Assembly (NCBI GenBank): GCA_016744115.1 | Contig: JADGEZ010000005.1 | Coordinates: 1-64,000 of the forward strand | Reading direction: 5' to 3' | DNA: 64,000 nucleotides | From: Sulfurimonas sp. | Lineage (GTDB): Bacteria; Campylobacterota; Campylobacteria; Campylobacterales; Sulfurimonadaceae | Part shown: positions 25,011 through 34,400 of the stretch, in pieces | Position numbering within the stretch: the first letter of the stretch is position 1 | How the letters are laid out: each line of letters begins with the position of its first letter | Program-made: the position numbers and the translations under genes | The notes under the pieces: generated by a model | The model's database searches: none | Seen by the model: only the letters and a program-made list of their open reading frames with translations | What the model was told of the DNA's origin: nothing

Positions 25011-25700
25011 TTATCTCCTAAATTCTCTATTTTTAAAATTTGCTTCGATTAAGCTTTTTGTATAAATGTTTCTTGGATTTTTCAGTATTTCTAACATTTT
25101 ACCATCTTCTACTACTAAACCATCTTTTATAACACAAATATCTTCGCAAAGAGATGCGGCTGCATTTATATCATGTGTTACAAAAAGAATTTTAAATCCT
25201 ATCTCAATTTGAAGTTTTTTAAGCAAGTTTAAGATTATAACTCTAGTGCTAGGATCGAGTGCTGTGGTTGGTTCATCAAGTAACATAAGTTTTGGTTTTG
25301 ATTGTATTGCCATTGCGATAACTACACGCTGAAGCTGTCCACCTGAAAGCTCTGGAGAAAATCTTTCTAATAGTTGAGTATCTAGCCCCACTTGTAAAAA
25401 TAATTCTTTTTGTTTTTCTTTGGAGATAAAAAATTGTTTCTTTATTTTTGTGAGTGGAGATAAGGCTGTAAAAGGATTTTGAGGAACAAATGATAAAGTA
25501 TCACCAGCTTTAAGTATAAAACCTGCATCATAATCTAAATCGCAAGTCATTGTTTGTGGTAGCATATTAAGAAGTGCTTTAAGTGTTAAACTTTTACCAC
25601 TTCCACTTTGTCCCACAAGGGCTAAAGATTTTTTTATATTAAAGTTTATATCAACTAATATTTTGTCTTTAAGTGAGATTTTTAACTTTTTAATTTTCAT
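25011..25700 (-). CDS. Stand-alone ABC ATPase of the Dpp/Opp type
   Basis: This 229-aa ATP-binding subunit has Walker A GQSGSGKSLT, Q-loop VPQNPFTALSPL, signature ELSGGQLQRV, Walker B LMLLDEPTTALDP and H-loop FVTHD. The PQNPFTALSP form is typical of peptide/nickel importer ATPases (DppD, NikD). It is shorter than those (about 320 aa) and lacks their C-terminal extension. No permease or binding protein lies nearby, so the partner is unknown. It is tightly packed between the BioF-like gene and PBP1A. Confidence 0.8.
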   Translation of the reverse strand: MKIKKLKISLKDKILVDINFNIKKSLALVGQSGSGKSLTLKALLNMLPQTMTCDLDYDAGFILKAGDTLSFVPQNPFTALSPLTKIKKQFFISKEKQKELFLQVGLDTQLLERFSPELSGGQLQRVVIAMAIQSKPKLMLLDEPTTALDPSTRVIILNLLKKLQIEIGFKILFVTHDINAAASLCEDICVIKDGLVVEDGKMLEILKNPRNIYTKSLIEANFKNREFRR

Positions 25701-25704
25701 AAAG

Positions 25705-26835
25705 TTATTGTAGCTGATTTATTTTTTGACATAGCTTTGTAAGAGACTCTGTACTCTCGCCTAGTCTTGCGATAACTCTTAAAATCGCTTTTTTAACAGT
25801 AGGCTGTCTTATTCCACCAATTGCATAGCCATCTTTTAGGAGTGAATTTTTAATATTGAGTACTTTTTGATTGTCATTAATCATTTTAGGCACTATCAGC
25901 CCATCTACCTTTATGCCTAAAATATCTTTTACTATCTCTTGCCTTTTTTGAATCTCTTTTTTTAAATCTTGCGTGTTTTGTAGAATATATTCTAAAGATT
26001 TATGCCCTAAAAGAGTGTCATAAAGAGAAAGAGAAGTAGCGTAAACAATAGGTTTAGCACGGTTTATAAGATACTCAACTATATGTGCTGATGCTAAGAT
26101 ATATGCTCCAAAACTACCATAAGCTTTTCCTAGTGTTCCCATTTTAATATGGTTCTTTTTTATCACAATGTTGTACAAATCAAAAACACCCATAAGCTTA
26201 TCGCCAACAACTCCTGAGCTATGGGCTTCATCTACTATCAAAATAGCGTCTTGCATTTGGCAAATATCAAAGACTTCTCTTTTTACTAAGTCCCCATCCA
26301 TAGAGTAAATTCCCTCAACGGCAACTATTTTTCTTTTAATATTTTTATATTTTATAAAAAGTTTTTGAAGCTCATTCATATCATTATGTTTAAAAAATTC
26401 AACATTAACATGCTCTAGTTTTGTGGCTAAAACTCCTGAAGCATGGTATCTCTCATCCATAAAAAGTATATCACCCTTTCTTACAAGAGACTCAATCATA
26501 GCAATATTTGCACTAAAGCCACTGCCTAAAATAATTCCATCTTCAAAGCCGTTTGCCTTACATAAAGCTTGTTCAAAATCTTTATGAATTTGATGATAAC
26601 CATTAATAAGAAGAGATGCTTTTGAGCTATGAGTGGGAAGTTTTTCTAAGTCTTTACAAGTTGCATGATGGAGTTCTTTTTTGTGTGAGAGTCCTAAGTA
26701 ATCATTTGACGCAAAATCTAAAACAGATGTATCAAGCACTCTGCGAGAACGGTATCTTCGTGATTTTTTTAAGGCTTTTAACTCATTTTTATAGTACAAG
26801 TATTTATTTCCATTCTTTTGAAGCTCTTTGAGCAA
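25705..26835 (-). CDS. bioF: BioF-like alpha-oxoamine synthase
   Basis: This is a PLP enzyme of the 8-amino-7-oxononanoate synthase family (376 aa). Conserved features are FASNDYLGLS, the His and Asp stretch VDEAHSSGVVG, and TLGKAYGSFGAY with the PLP lysine near residue 236. It condenses an acyl thioester with an amino acid, most likely pimeloyl-ACP and alanine in biotin synthesis. A related 2-amino-3-ketobutyrate ligase role cannot be excluded. The listed start is TTG at 26835, but the predicted transcription start falls at or after it; a second TTG at 26799, with GGA nine bases upstream, may be the real start. Confidence 0.8.
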   Translation of the reverse strand: MLKELQKNGNKYLYYKNELKALKKSRRYRSRRVLDTSVLDFASNDYLGLSHKKELHHATCKDLEKLPTHSSKASLLINGYHQIHKDFEQALCKANGFEDGIILGSGFSANIAMIESLVRKGDILFMDERYHASGVLATKLEHVNVEFFKHNDMNELQKLFIKYKNIKRKIVAVEGIYSMDGDLVKREVFDICQMQDAILIVDEAHSSGVVGDKLMGVFDLYNIVIKKNHIKMGTLGKAYGSFGAYILASAHIVEYLINRAKPIVYATSLSLYDTLLGHKSLEYILQNTQDLKKEIQKRQEIVKDILGIKVDGLIVPKMINDNQKVLNIKNSLLKDGYAIGGIRQPTVKKAILRVIARLGESTESLTKLCQKINQLQ

Positions 26836-26837
26836 TT

Positions 26838-26866
26838 ATTATAGTTTGTTCATTGCTATATGTCAA
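26838..26866 (-). promoter_or_regulatory. Perfect consensus sigma70 promoter for the bioF unit
   Basis: On the minus strand TTGACA (26866-26861) and TATAAT (26843-26838) are separated by exactly 17 bases. Both boxes match consensus. The -35 begins just before and the spacer overlaps the stop codon of the upstream Rpn-type gene. Confidence 0.7.
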
Positions 26867-27734
26867 GTGGGATTTTTAGCTGTTCTAACTCTATATTAGT
26901 TAATCCTGTACTTAACTTGATTATGTCAATACTTACTTTTTGTTCAATTAAGCTTTTAGCTATTTCAATATTTCTTATTTTTATAGCTTCAATTCCAGCA
27001 GCGATATAAGTACTTTGATAAATACTAGCTTCTCTTCTTAAACTTTCTTCTCTTCTATCATAATCTAATTTTTCATCATCAGGCATATTTAGATAATCTA
27101 ATATTTCTTTTGCTTTTAATAGTCCTTTAGCTTTTGGCTTATCTGAGATTGTTTCATTTTTTAAGAAGTTTATCCATTCATCTAAGGTATCTTTTGAGTT
27201 GTCATCAAAATTTTTAACTTTTATGAGATAATATTGAGGATATATTTTGTTTATCTCATTTGTTTTATATAAATCTTTTTGCATTTGACTTAGGTATAGT
27301 TTATTGTGAGTATGAATACCTTCAAAATTTGTAGTGCCTTTATAAATATAATCATCTCCATCACCAAAATCAAAATACAAAATTGATATTGAGATAACTT
27401 TTTTCACATCAGAATAAGCAAATCCCTCTTGCATATGTTCAACTATAACTTTACTTGTAGCATACAAAATTCTTTGCATATAGTCTGCTTCTCTACTGTA
27501 TTGTATCTCTATGATTACTATTTCATTATTTGAGTTTTTTACTTTTATATCTACTTGGTTATTTTTATCATCTTTTGTATCTTTGTTAGATTCACTTTCT
27601 AAAATTTCTAGGATTTCAATATCTTCTTTTAAAAGTTCTGATAAAAATCCTTCTAAGATTTCAAAGTTTACTTTACTTCTTAGTATTCTTTTTATTGCCC
27701 AATCAAATGAGATTAGTTTTCTTGTTTTGGACAT
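26856..27734 (-). CDS. Rpn-family PD-(D/E)XK nuclease / transposase-like protein
   Basis: This protein of about 292 aa is of the recombination-promoting nuclease type (PDDEXK_2). The nuclease motif is visible as VDIKVKNSNNEIVIIEIQYS (Asp, then Glu-x-Gln in place of Glu-x-Lys, as is usual in this family), followed by YMQRILYATSKVI. The N-terminus (FDWAIKRILR) is typical. Rpn proteins promote RecA-independent recombination and are often mobile. I chose ATG 27734 (MSKTRK) with AAAGGC upstream, rather than the frame opening at 27773. A constant-loop hairpin lies 100 bases upstream. Confidence 0.75.
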   Translation of the reverse strand: MSKTRKLISFDWAIKRILRSKVNFEILEGFLSELLKEDIEILEILESESNKDTKDDKNNQVDIKVKNSNNEIVIIEIQYSREADYMQRILYATSKVIVEHMQEGFAYSDVKKVISISILYFDFGDGDDYIYKGTTNFEGIHTHNKLYLSQMQKDLYKTNEINKIYPQYYLIKVKNFDDNSKDTLDEWINFLKNETISDKPKAKGLLKAKEILDYLNMPDDEKLDYDRREESLRREASIYQSTYIAAGIEAIKIRNIEIAKSLIEQKVSIDIIKLSTGLTNIELEQLKIPLDI

Positions 27735-27836
27735 TTTTATTTGCCTTTCATTTTTTATTATTATATCTAACATTTACAAAACACACTAAATCAAAGTTAA
27801 AAATACTAGCAATTCTGGGTCTAATTTATGAATGAA

Positions 27837-27866
27837 CTAGATTCCCAGTCAAGCTGAGAATGACAT
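27837..27866. repeat. Type-a hairpin repeat
   Basis: It reads ATTCCCAG-TCAAG-CTGAGAAT-GACA, a single unit in the divergent region between the Rpn-type gene and the methyltransferase gene. Confidence 0.8.
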
Positions 27867-27911
27867 TATCTGTTACAAAGCGTGCTTAAACTTCAAACAT
27901 TAAATATTGGG

Positions 27912-27917
27912 TACAAT
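27912..27917 (+). promoter_or_regulatory. Possible -10 box of the rRNA/tRNA methyltransferase gene
   Basis: TACAAT stands in GGGTACAATATGAGC, about 50 bases before the start. There is no convincing -35. Confidence 0.35.
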
Positions 27918-27967
27918 ATGAGCAAGAAATTGTTCCTACAAAATTTAACTTATAAGAAGAATACATC

Positions 27968-28717
27968 ATGCAAGACTCACAAGAATACAAAAATAAAAAA
28001 GCATTTTTTGATAGTGTTATTACACTTTATGGGCGTAATGTAATTATAGAAGTTTTACAAGACTCAAGCATAGAAGTTCACAAATTGCATATGGCAGATT
28101 CTAACAAGACTGATGGGGCTGTTAAAACTATTTTAGCACTTGCAAAAACACGAAATATTGAAGTCACTTATCATGCAAAAAATGCACTCTCTCGTATCTC
28201 TAAAAATGCTAAACAAGATCAGGGTGTGGCTATAGATATTATCTCTAAGACTTATCAAAATGTTCAAGAGATAAAAAAACTCAAAAGATATAAACTCATA
28301 GCACTAGATGGTATCCAAAATCCACAAAATCTAGGGATGATCATCCGTTCTTGTGCTGCTGGAAATATTGATGGCATTATACTTCCAAAAAAGAGTTCTG
28401 CTAAAATATCTCCACTTGTTATAAAAGCGAGTGCTGGGACACTTTTTAAATTAGCTATTTATTTTTGTAACACTTTGGGGGAGATTTTAAATGATGTGGA
28501 AGATACTAAAGTTTATCTCTTATCTTCTCATGCTAAAAATACTATCTATGATATTAAAATGGATGAAAAGAGTATATTTGTTTTAGGTAATGAAAGTGAT
28601 GGGGTTAGCAGCGATGTGGAAGCTCTTTGTAAGGATTCTATCTCTATCCCAATGCAAAGAGGCGTTGAATCTTTAAATGTTGCTGTGAGTGCTTCACTTA
28701 TTGCATTTATGGCTTAG
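27968..28717 (+). CDS. SpoU/TrmH-family RNA 2'-O-methyltransferase (RlmB-like)
   Basis: This 249-aa protein has an N-terminal substrate-binding part and a C-terminal SPOUT knot. Motif 1 is LDGIQNPQNLGMIIRS with the catalytic Arg, motif 2 is VLGNESDGVS, and motif 3 is IPMQRGVESLNVAVSASL. It methylates a ribose 2'-OH with SAM, most likely at a guanosine of 23S rRNA by similarity to RlmB; TrmH tRNA activity cannot be excluded. The TAG stop is also the first three bases of a downstream hairpin repeat (TAGATTCCCAG). Confidence 0.85.
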   Translation: MQDSQEYKNKKAFFDSVITLYGRNVIIEVLQDSSIEVHKLHMADSNKTDGAVKTILALAKTRNIEVTYHAKNALSRISKNAKQDQGVAIDIISKTYQNVQEIKKLKRYKLIALDGIQNPQNLGMIIRSCAAGNIDGIILPKKSSAKISPLVIKASAGTLFKLAIYFCNTLGEILNDVEDTKVYLLSSHAKNTIYDIKMDEKSIFVLGNESDGVSSDVEALCKDSISIPMQRGVESLNVAVSASLIAFMA

Positions 28718-28817
28718 ATTCCCAGTCGAGCTGAGAATGACATTTCTTGAGCTGAGAATGACATTTGTTTAGATTCCCAGTCAAGCTGAGAATGACATTG
28801 GGTTGAGCTGAGAATGA
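28715..28817. repeat. Type-a hairpins and three half-units between convergent genes
   Basis: One full unit (about 28717-28742, with TCGAG in place of the TCAAG loop), one half-unit (GAGCTGAGAATGACATTTCT region), a second full unit (about 28773-28796) and a final half-unit up to 28819 follow in series. They fill the whole gap between two convergent genes and may act as terminator-like hairpins. Confidence 0.75.
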
Positions 28818-29864
28818 CTACTGAAAAGAATCACTTTGGAAATCAAAATCTTTTTGATAATCTTTACATAAAACAAATTCTACACCCATTGTATCTATTG
28901 CGTGGCAAGAACTGCATCTATTAAATGCAAAAGGATACAGTTGTTTACAGTTATCGCAAGTATACTCAAAGCTAAGACTAGCGTTTACTTTTCCTTGTAG
29001 CTCAATCAAAATATCAAATTCAAATATATCACTCTTTGCTGAATATTTTACATCTCCACGAGCAGTATATAAATCTCTGAGATAATTATTTTGTTTTATT
29101 ACCTTAAGGTTCAAGTCTTCTTTTTTAATACGCCATAGTATATCTACTATTTTCTCACTTTTAGAACCATCAAAATGTTCCCAAGCAAGTTTAGGATTTA
29201 CGCGAAACAAATACTCAAATACCATATAAGAAAGTTGATGCGATTCATTATATAACTCCACAAACTTGAGTGCTTTGTCTTCTTGTGAAATTTCAAAATC
29301 ATTTAAAAGTGCTAAAGACTTTAAATATATATCAGCACATGAAATGTCTTTTTTGAGTTCACTTAATGGTTCTAAGACTTCCAAGGCTGACTTATAATCT
29401 TTCATAAACTCATATACAAGGAGAAGTGTTTCTAGTGCCTGTGGTGTGCGTGGATTTTTGCGAAGTATTTCTAAAAATATCTGTTTTGAACGCTCTAAAA
29501 ATCCTGCCTTAAAATAAGTTTTTCCAAGAAGATACATAATCTCTTTTTGATTGTTTTCATCAATATGATTTAAAATTTCTGTGTATATCTCTATACATTT
29601 ATCATAGTTTCCACTTTTAAAATAAGATGATGCTAAAAGCATCCACGATTTTTGAGAAAGTTCATCACGCGAAACTAAATCTTTGAGTTCATCTTTTGTT
29701 GGCAGTGTGCGAAACTGTTTTAAAAATTTATCTAGGTCTTTATAATCTTCTTTTCTCTTATACCTACCCCACCAATACGATAAAAAAGTGATTATAAAGA
29801 TTAATGCAAAGAATATGATTATTGAAAAAAGGGGATCTCTAAACTCCAAAAAGAAAATATTCAT
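28818..29864 (-). CDS. LapB/YciM-like TPR protein with C-terminal zinc ribbon
   Basis: This 348-aa protein has one N-terminal membrane span (about 10-32), followed by a cytoplasmic part with several TPR helices (for example SWMLLASSYFKSGNYDKCIE and MYLLGKTYFKAGFLERSKQI). It ends in a rubredoxin-like pair CDNCKQLYPFAFNRCSSC. This matches LapB, which in E. coli ties lipopolysaccharide synthesis to LpxC turnover. The assignment rests on architecture; sequence similarity cannot be scored here. It starts two bases after the stop of the gene at 29868-30335. Confidence 0.7.
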   Translation of the reverse strand: MNIFFLEFRDPLFSIIIFFALIFIITFLSYWWGRYKRKEDYKDLDKFLKQFRTLPTKDELKDLVSRDELSQKSWMLLASSYFKSGNYDKCIEIYTEILNHIDENNQKEIMYLLGKTYFKAGFLERSKQIFLEILRKNPRTPQALETLLLVYEFMKDYKSALEVLEPLSELKKDISCADIYLKSLALLNDFEISQEDKALKFVELYNESHQLSYMVFEYLFRVNPKLAWEHFDGSKSEKIVDILWRIKKEDLNLKVIKQNNYLRDLYTARGDVKYSAKSDIFEFDILIELQGKVNASLSFEYTCDNCKQLYPFAFNRCSSCHAIDTMGVEFVLCKDYQKDFDFQSDSFQ

Positions 29865-29867
29865 CTC

Positions 29868-30335
29868 TTAATCATACACAACAATGCCATAGTCATTTTT
29901 TAAATTATAAAAAGTACAAGTTCCAGCAAAATCTAAATCTTTCATTTTCCCTAAATGTACAATCGAATTTTTTGAAACTTTAATCCCGTTTTCACGAAAA
30001 AATTTCTTTATATTTACAAATTTGACATCTTCTACAAATTTATACTCAAATTCTTTGTGAAGCTTCATCTTATCCAAAGTGAACAAATGTTCATTTACAT
30101 GGAGTTGATCAGATGCAAACTTTATAGGGAGGTGTCCTGAGAGGTCTGTTAGTCTTTCTTCTATGTAAGAGTGTTTTGCTGGTAATGTCTCTTTTTGAAG
30201 AAAAATATATTTATTATTTAACTTTAGGTTTGGTGTATTTTTCCAATATTTATAGGCTGGATTTGATACACCTAACTTTATAGATATTTCTCTCCAAAGC
30301 CAAAATGAATTTAATGTATTTGGTAAATGAGACAT
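29868..30335 (-). CDS. Conserved-looking hypothetical protein, 155 aa
   Basis: I do not recognise this protein. It is soluble and basic, with a helix-turn-helix-like N-terminal stretch (WLWREISIKLGVSNPAYKYW) and a beta-rich C-terminal half (IVHLGKMKDLDFAGTCTFYN). AAGGAG precedes the start, and a TATAAT lies 34-39 bases upstream, so it probably heads the unit with the LapB-like gene. A DNA-binding role is possible but weakly supported. Confidence 0.6.
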   Translation of the reverse strand: MSHLPNTLNSFWLWREISIKLGVSNPAYKYWKNTPNLKLNNKYIFLQKETLPAKHSYIEERLTDLSGHLPIKFASDQLHVNEHLFTLDKMKLHKEFEYKFVEDVKFVNIKKFFRENGIKVSKNSIVHLGKMKDLDFAGTCTFYNLKNDYGIVVYD

Positions 30336-30368
30336 TAATCATAACTCCTTGAGAGATTTTTATAGCTC

Positions 30369-30374
30369 ATTATA
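30369..30374 (-). promoter_or_regulatory. Predicted -10 box before the 155-aa gene
   Basis: The minus strand reads GTTATATAATGAG with a perfect TATAAT. A transcription start near 30362 would leave a leader of about 27 bases containing AAGGAG. Confidence 0.45.
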
Positions 30375-30397
30375 TAACTTTTATTTTAAGAGTTTTA

Positions 30398-31462
30398 TTA
30401 AAATACACTTGTCACCAATTTTGTAACAACAAAACCACCAATAACTAACCATATAAACATAGATAAAGCAGTATATACAGTAGCAAGTCCCAATCCACGA
30501 AATTTTGAAAATATAGTTCCCATACCTAAGGCAGTCATAGCCATAGTAAGTAAAAAAGTATCTATCTCGTTAATAATATCTACAATATTTTGAGAAATAA
30601 TGCCTAAAGAATTAAATCCAGCCATTGCAATGAAATAAACTGCAAACCAAGGGATAACTAACTTAACACTAGTACTAATTCCAGCAGATTTTTTAGCCTC
30701 ATAAGATAAGTAAATGCCAAGTACAATAAGTAAAGGTGCTATCATAATCACTCTTGTCATTTTAACTATAACAGCTGAATTAGCCATCTCTATTGGACTT
30801 GCTGCGATTGATGCAGGAACTGCAACAACCTGTGCAACTTCATGAATAGTGCCACCAACATAAATGCCAAACTCTTGGGGGGACATATGTAAAAATCCGC
30901 TTGAGGGTTCAATGATACTCATATAAAGGACAGGATACATAAACATAGAAATAGTTCCAAAAAGTACAACCATAGAAACTGCAATAGCGGTTTTATGCTC
31001 CTGGGCTTTTAAAACTGGCTCAGTTGCTAAAACTGCGGCTGCTCCACATACTGATGCCCCTGAGGCAATAAGTATAGATGTGTCTCTATCAATTTTAAAA
31101 AATCTAATACCTAAGTATGTACCCATTAAAAACGTAGTGCTAAGCATGATAAGTGAAACCATAAATCCACTCATTCCAAGCTCTGCGATTTGCTGAAAAG
31201 TTATACGAAAGCCATAAAAGACTATAGCAAATCGAAGTATTTTTTTTCCACAAAAGGTGATGCCAGTTCCCCACTCTTTTGGAATTTGATTATGCAGAGT
31301 ATTTGCATAAATAATCCCCATTACTATACCGATAACAAGAGGGGAAATTCCCAAAAGTTTTATTGAGCCAATATTTGAGATAAAAGTAGCAACTGTTGCA
31401 AAGATTGCTACAAAGAGTATGCCGCTTATCGTTCCTTTTTTATTTTGTGTAGAAAATGCCAT
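30398..31462 (-). CDS. YeiH/UPF0324-family putative sulfate exporter
   Basis: This 354-aa membrane protein has about ten spans. Conserved family stretches are GISPLVIGIVMGIIYANTL, FCGKKILRFAIVFYGFRITF, ASGASVCGAAAVLATEPVL and GGTIHEVAQVVA. The family is annotated as putative sulfate exporters, though direct transport data are sparse. In a sulfur-oxidising bacterium sulfate or sulfonate export would make sense; that is inference. CGGAG precedes the ATG. Confidence 0.8.
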   Translation of the reverse strand: MAFSTQNKKGTISGILFVAIFATVATFISNIGSIKLLGISPLVIGIVMGIIYANTLHNQIPKEWGTGITFCGKKILRFAIVFYGFRITFQQIAELGMSGFMVSLIMLSTTFLMGTYLGIRFFKIDRDTSILIASGASVCGAAAVLATEPVLKAQEHKTAIAVSMVVLFGTISMFMYPVLYMSIIEPSSGFLHMSPQEFGIYVGGTIHEVAQVVAVPASIAASPIEMANSAVIVKMTRVIMIAPLLIVLGIYLSYEAKKSAGISTSVKLVIPWFAVYFIAMAGFNSLGIISQNIVDIINEIDTFLLTMAMTALGMGTIFSKFRGLGLATVYTALSMFIWLVIGGFVVTKLVTSVF

Positions 31463-31485
31463 TATAACTCCGATATAATTTATAA

Positions 31486-34400
31486 TTATTGTACATTCAC
31501 ATCAAGCTTTGATCTTATTAGTTGATTTTCATCACTTGTTACTATGATAACATCGAGTTCATTTACCCTAGTAGTTTCTATCCCTTTGTCATTAATAAGA
31601 TATGATTTTAGGACTCTACTTCTCTTTTTTGCAAGTTCTTGCATCTCTTTTTCACTTATAATTTGAAACTCTATACATAATTTTACAAGTGCTTTTAAAT
31701 ATTTTCTATCAAAAGCATCACCCTCATATTGTTTTTCTAGTCTCTCTTGCAAAACTTCAATTTTATTATCATCTTTAGCATCTTCATAAATATTTTCTAA
31801 CAAATCTATAGTCATTGCATTGACTCTTTCTTCTTCATTTTTAGCACCTGATTTTTTTACTACTAGAGCAATTAATTTTTCTTTTTGCAATGCTTTTTTA
31901 TCAAGACTTAAGTCATAAGCACCACCAATACTCAAAATTATTTTCGGTCTTTTTACTAAAAGTTTTGCTATATTATCAAGTTTTTCTCTCTCTGATGCTA
32001 AAATGATACTTGAACCTGCTTCAAATTCAGCATATTTCAACTCATCCCCTCCAATACCAAGTAAAGAACCTAAAAATGTAAAAGGTGATGCAACCGCTTT
32101 TAAGATCAAATTTCCAAAGGTTTTCCATACTAATGCACCATACTTAAAATCTGGCTCATCAACATTGCCTCGAACTGGCATCTCTATATCAATGATTCCA
32201 TCACCATCTTCAAGAAGTGCTACAACAAAACCAAGAGGAAGCGAACCACCCTTAATATCTACCTCTTCTCCAAGCTTAATTTTTTTGATAATGATACTAT
32301 TTTCACCTTGAAGCTGTGAATCTTGTATATCATAGTTAAAATTTAAAAAGAGCTTGCCATCATCTATATGATAGCCTGCAAAGGTGCGACTATATCCACT
32401 CATCGCTGAGAGGTCAAGATTTCTAAAGTTAAAATCTAAATCTGTAAATAGTTTAGGATTTGATGAGTTTACACTGCCTTTTAATTTCGTAGATCCATAT
32501 TTATCAATATCACCTGCTAAGTCTATATAACTTGTTTCATGAGGATTTGTCGAAATAGCATAAATAACACCATTTAAGTTGTGTATATTTGTTTTAAAAT
32601 CTATGGCTAAGGAAGAATCAGAGAAAGTTGCACTTCCATTTTTGACATTAACTTTCATAATTCGCATAGGAAATGCTTCTCTAGTATCGGCGTTTGTACT
32701 TTTTTCTAGTTCTTTAGTAGTGTTTTTATCAATATTTTTTGCTAAACCTGCAAAATTCATACTTTTGTTTGCATCAATATTTGCATTTACATAAAAAGCA
32801 TCTACATCCACTTCATTTACAAAGAGTCTATTAGGACTTGTTTCTAAGGTAAACTCTTTTAGATTCACTTCATTAAAAGACAACAAAGAAGACTTATCCC
32901 TAGAATCACTTAGAAAAATCTCTTCTAATTTGAATGAACCATCTACAATCAAATCTGCTTTACTCTTAGATACTGCGTACTGTGTTTTAGTTTTAAAGCT
33001 CATGTATCCATCATCAAGACTTACAAAAGCATTCTTTTGCAAATAGGGAGTAAAATCTTTGAGGGCAAGCCTCTCAAGAGATAGTTTTCCTTTTTGTTTC
33101 AAAGGTGTATGTCTGATGCTACCTCTTGATTTCATATTTGCAGAACTGTTTACTCGTGAAGAAAGTTGATAACTCATCCACGAATACTTTTTGGAATCTA
33201 TATTTTTGATGTTTAAATTGATTTTATCAACTTGTGCATAAATGATAGGACGCATCTTTTGATCTTGAAAACTTAGCTTTGCATCTTTAAGAGTGAGACT
33301 ATTTAAACGAACTTTATACTCTTTTTCTTTTTTATATACTTGTTTTTTCTTAGATTTTAACACTCCGCTTTTACGAGGGACTAACAAGTTATCTATATTC
33401 ATAGAACCATCTTTTAAACTTTTAATTCTTATATGAAGATTTTTAATATTTGTATCATTTATACTTACTTCTTTAGTGTTTGTGTTTAAGCTTATACCAC
33501 TAATATTTAAATCACTAAAAGTCATCAAACGCTTATTGTTACTTTTTTTATTGAGGGCAAAATCACTTAAAAGTATATTAGCATTTTGTACATCTACTAT
33601 TAAACTTGAATTTACATCTACTACATTTACATCTGCATCAAAATTTGCTTGAAGACTTCGTAGTTTAATATCATAAATTTTCAACTCTTTTTTTGCCACC
33701 TCATCAATGTATGGCACAAAGCGTTCTACATCTAAACCTGAGCATAAAGTACTTGTCTTTGCGTCAAGCACTTTATGAATTATGCTTCCAAAAGACTTAC
33801 ATTTAAAGGAATCATTTACTAAAAAATCCATTTGGTAAGCCAATGGTCTTGTTCCATCTAATGTGATATTTTGTGCATAAAGATTTAACTCATTGAGAGA
33901 ATTATTTACATTTGGCTTTACACCCTTATCTTCAAAATCAACTTTTATCTTCTCTAAAGAGAGTGTATCAACTAAGATACTCCACGGTTCTTGTTTCACT
34001 GCATCTTTTTGTTCTAGTATGTTACTTTGGGGTTTAGTATTAAATTTTATATATTCTTGCCAATCAATAGTTTTATTTTCATCTCTTAAGACCTTAATAT
34101 CCAAACTCTCTAAAGCTATCTTTTGTATATGAATATCTTGAGAAAAAGGTTTAATAGTAGCATTTTTGATAAAAAAACTCTTTAAACCTAAAACATCTGT
34201 GTAATTTCCTTTTGGTTTGAGTCTTAAACCATCAAGACTTAGGTTTAGATTCCAAAGTCTTGTTGCCTCAAGATTAGAACTATTAAAATTATACTGAGTA
34301 TGAAGGGAGAGTTTTCCATTGGCTACTTCAAGGTTAAGGGAATCTTTTATATATCTCCATTGCGAATATAATTTACTCGCTTCATAATCAAGTGAACCTT

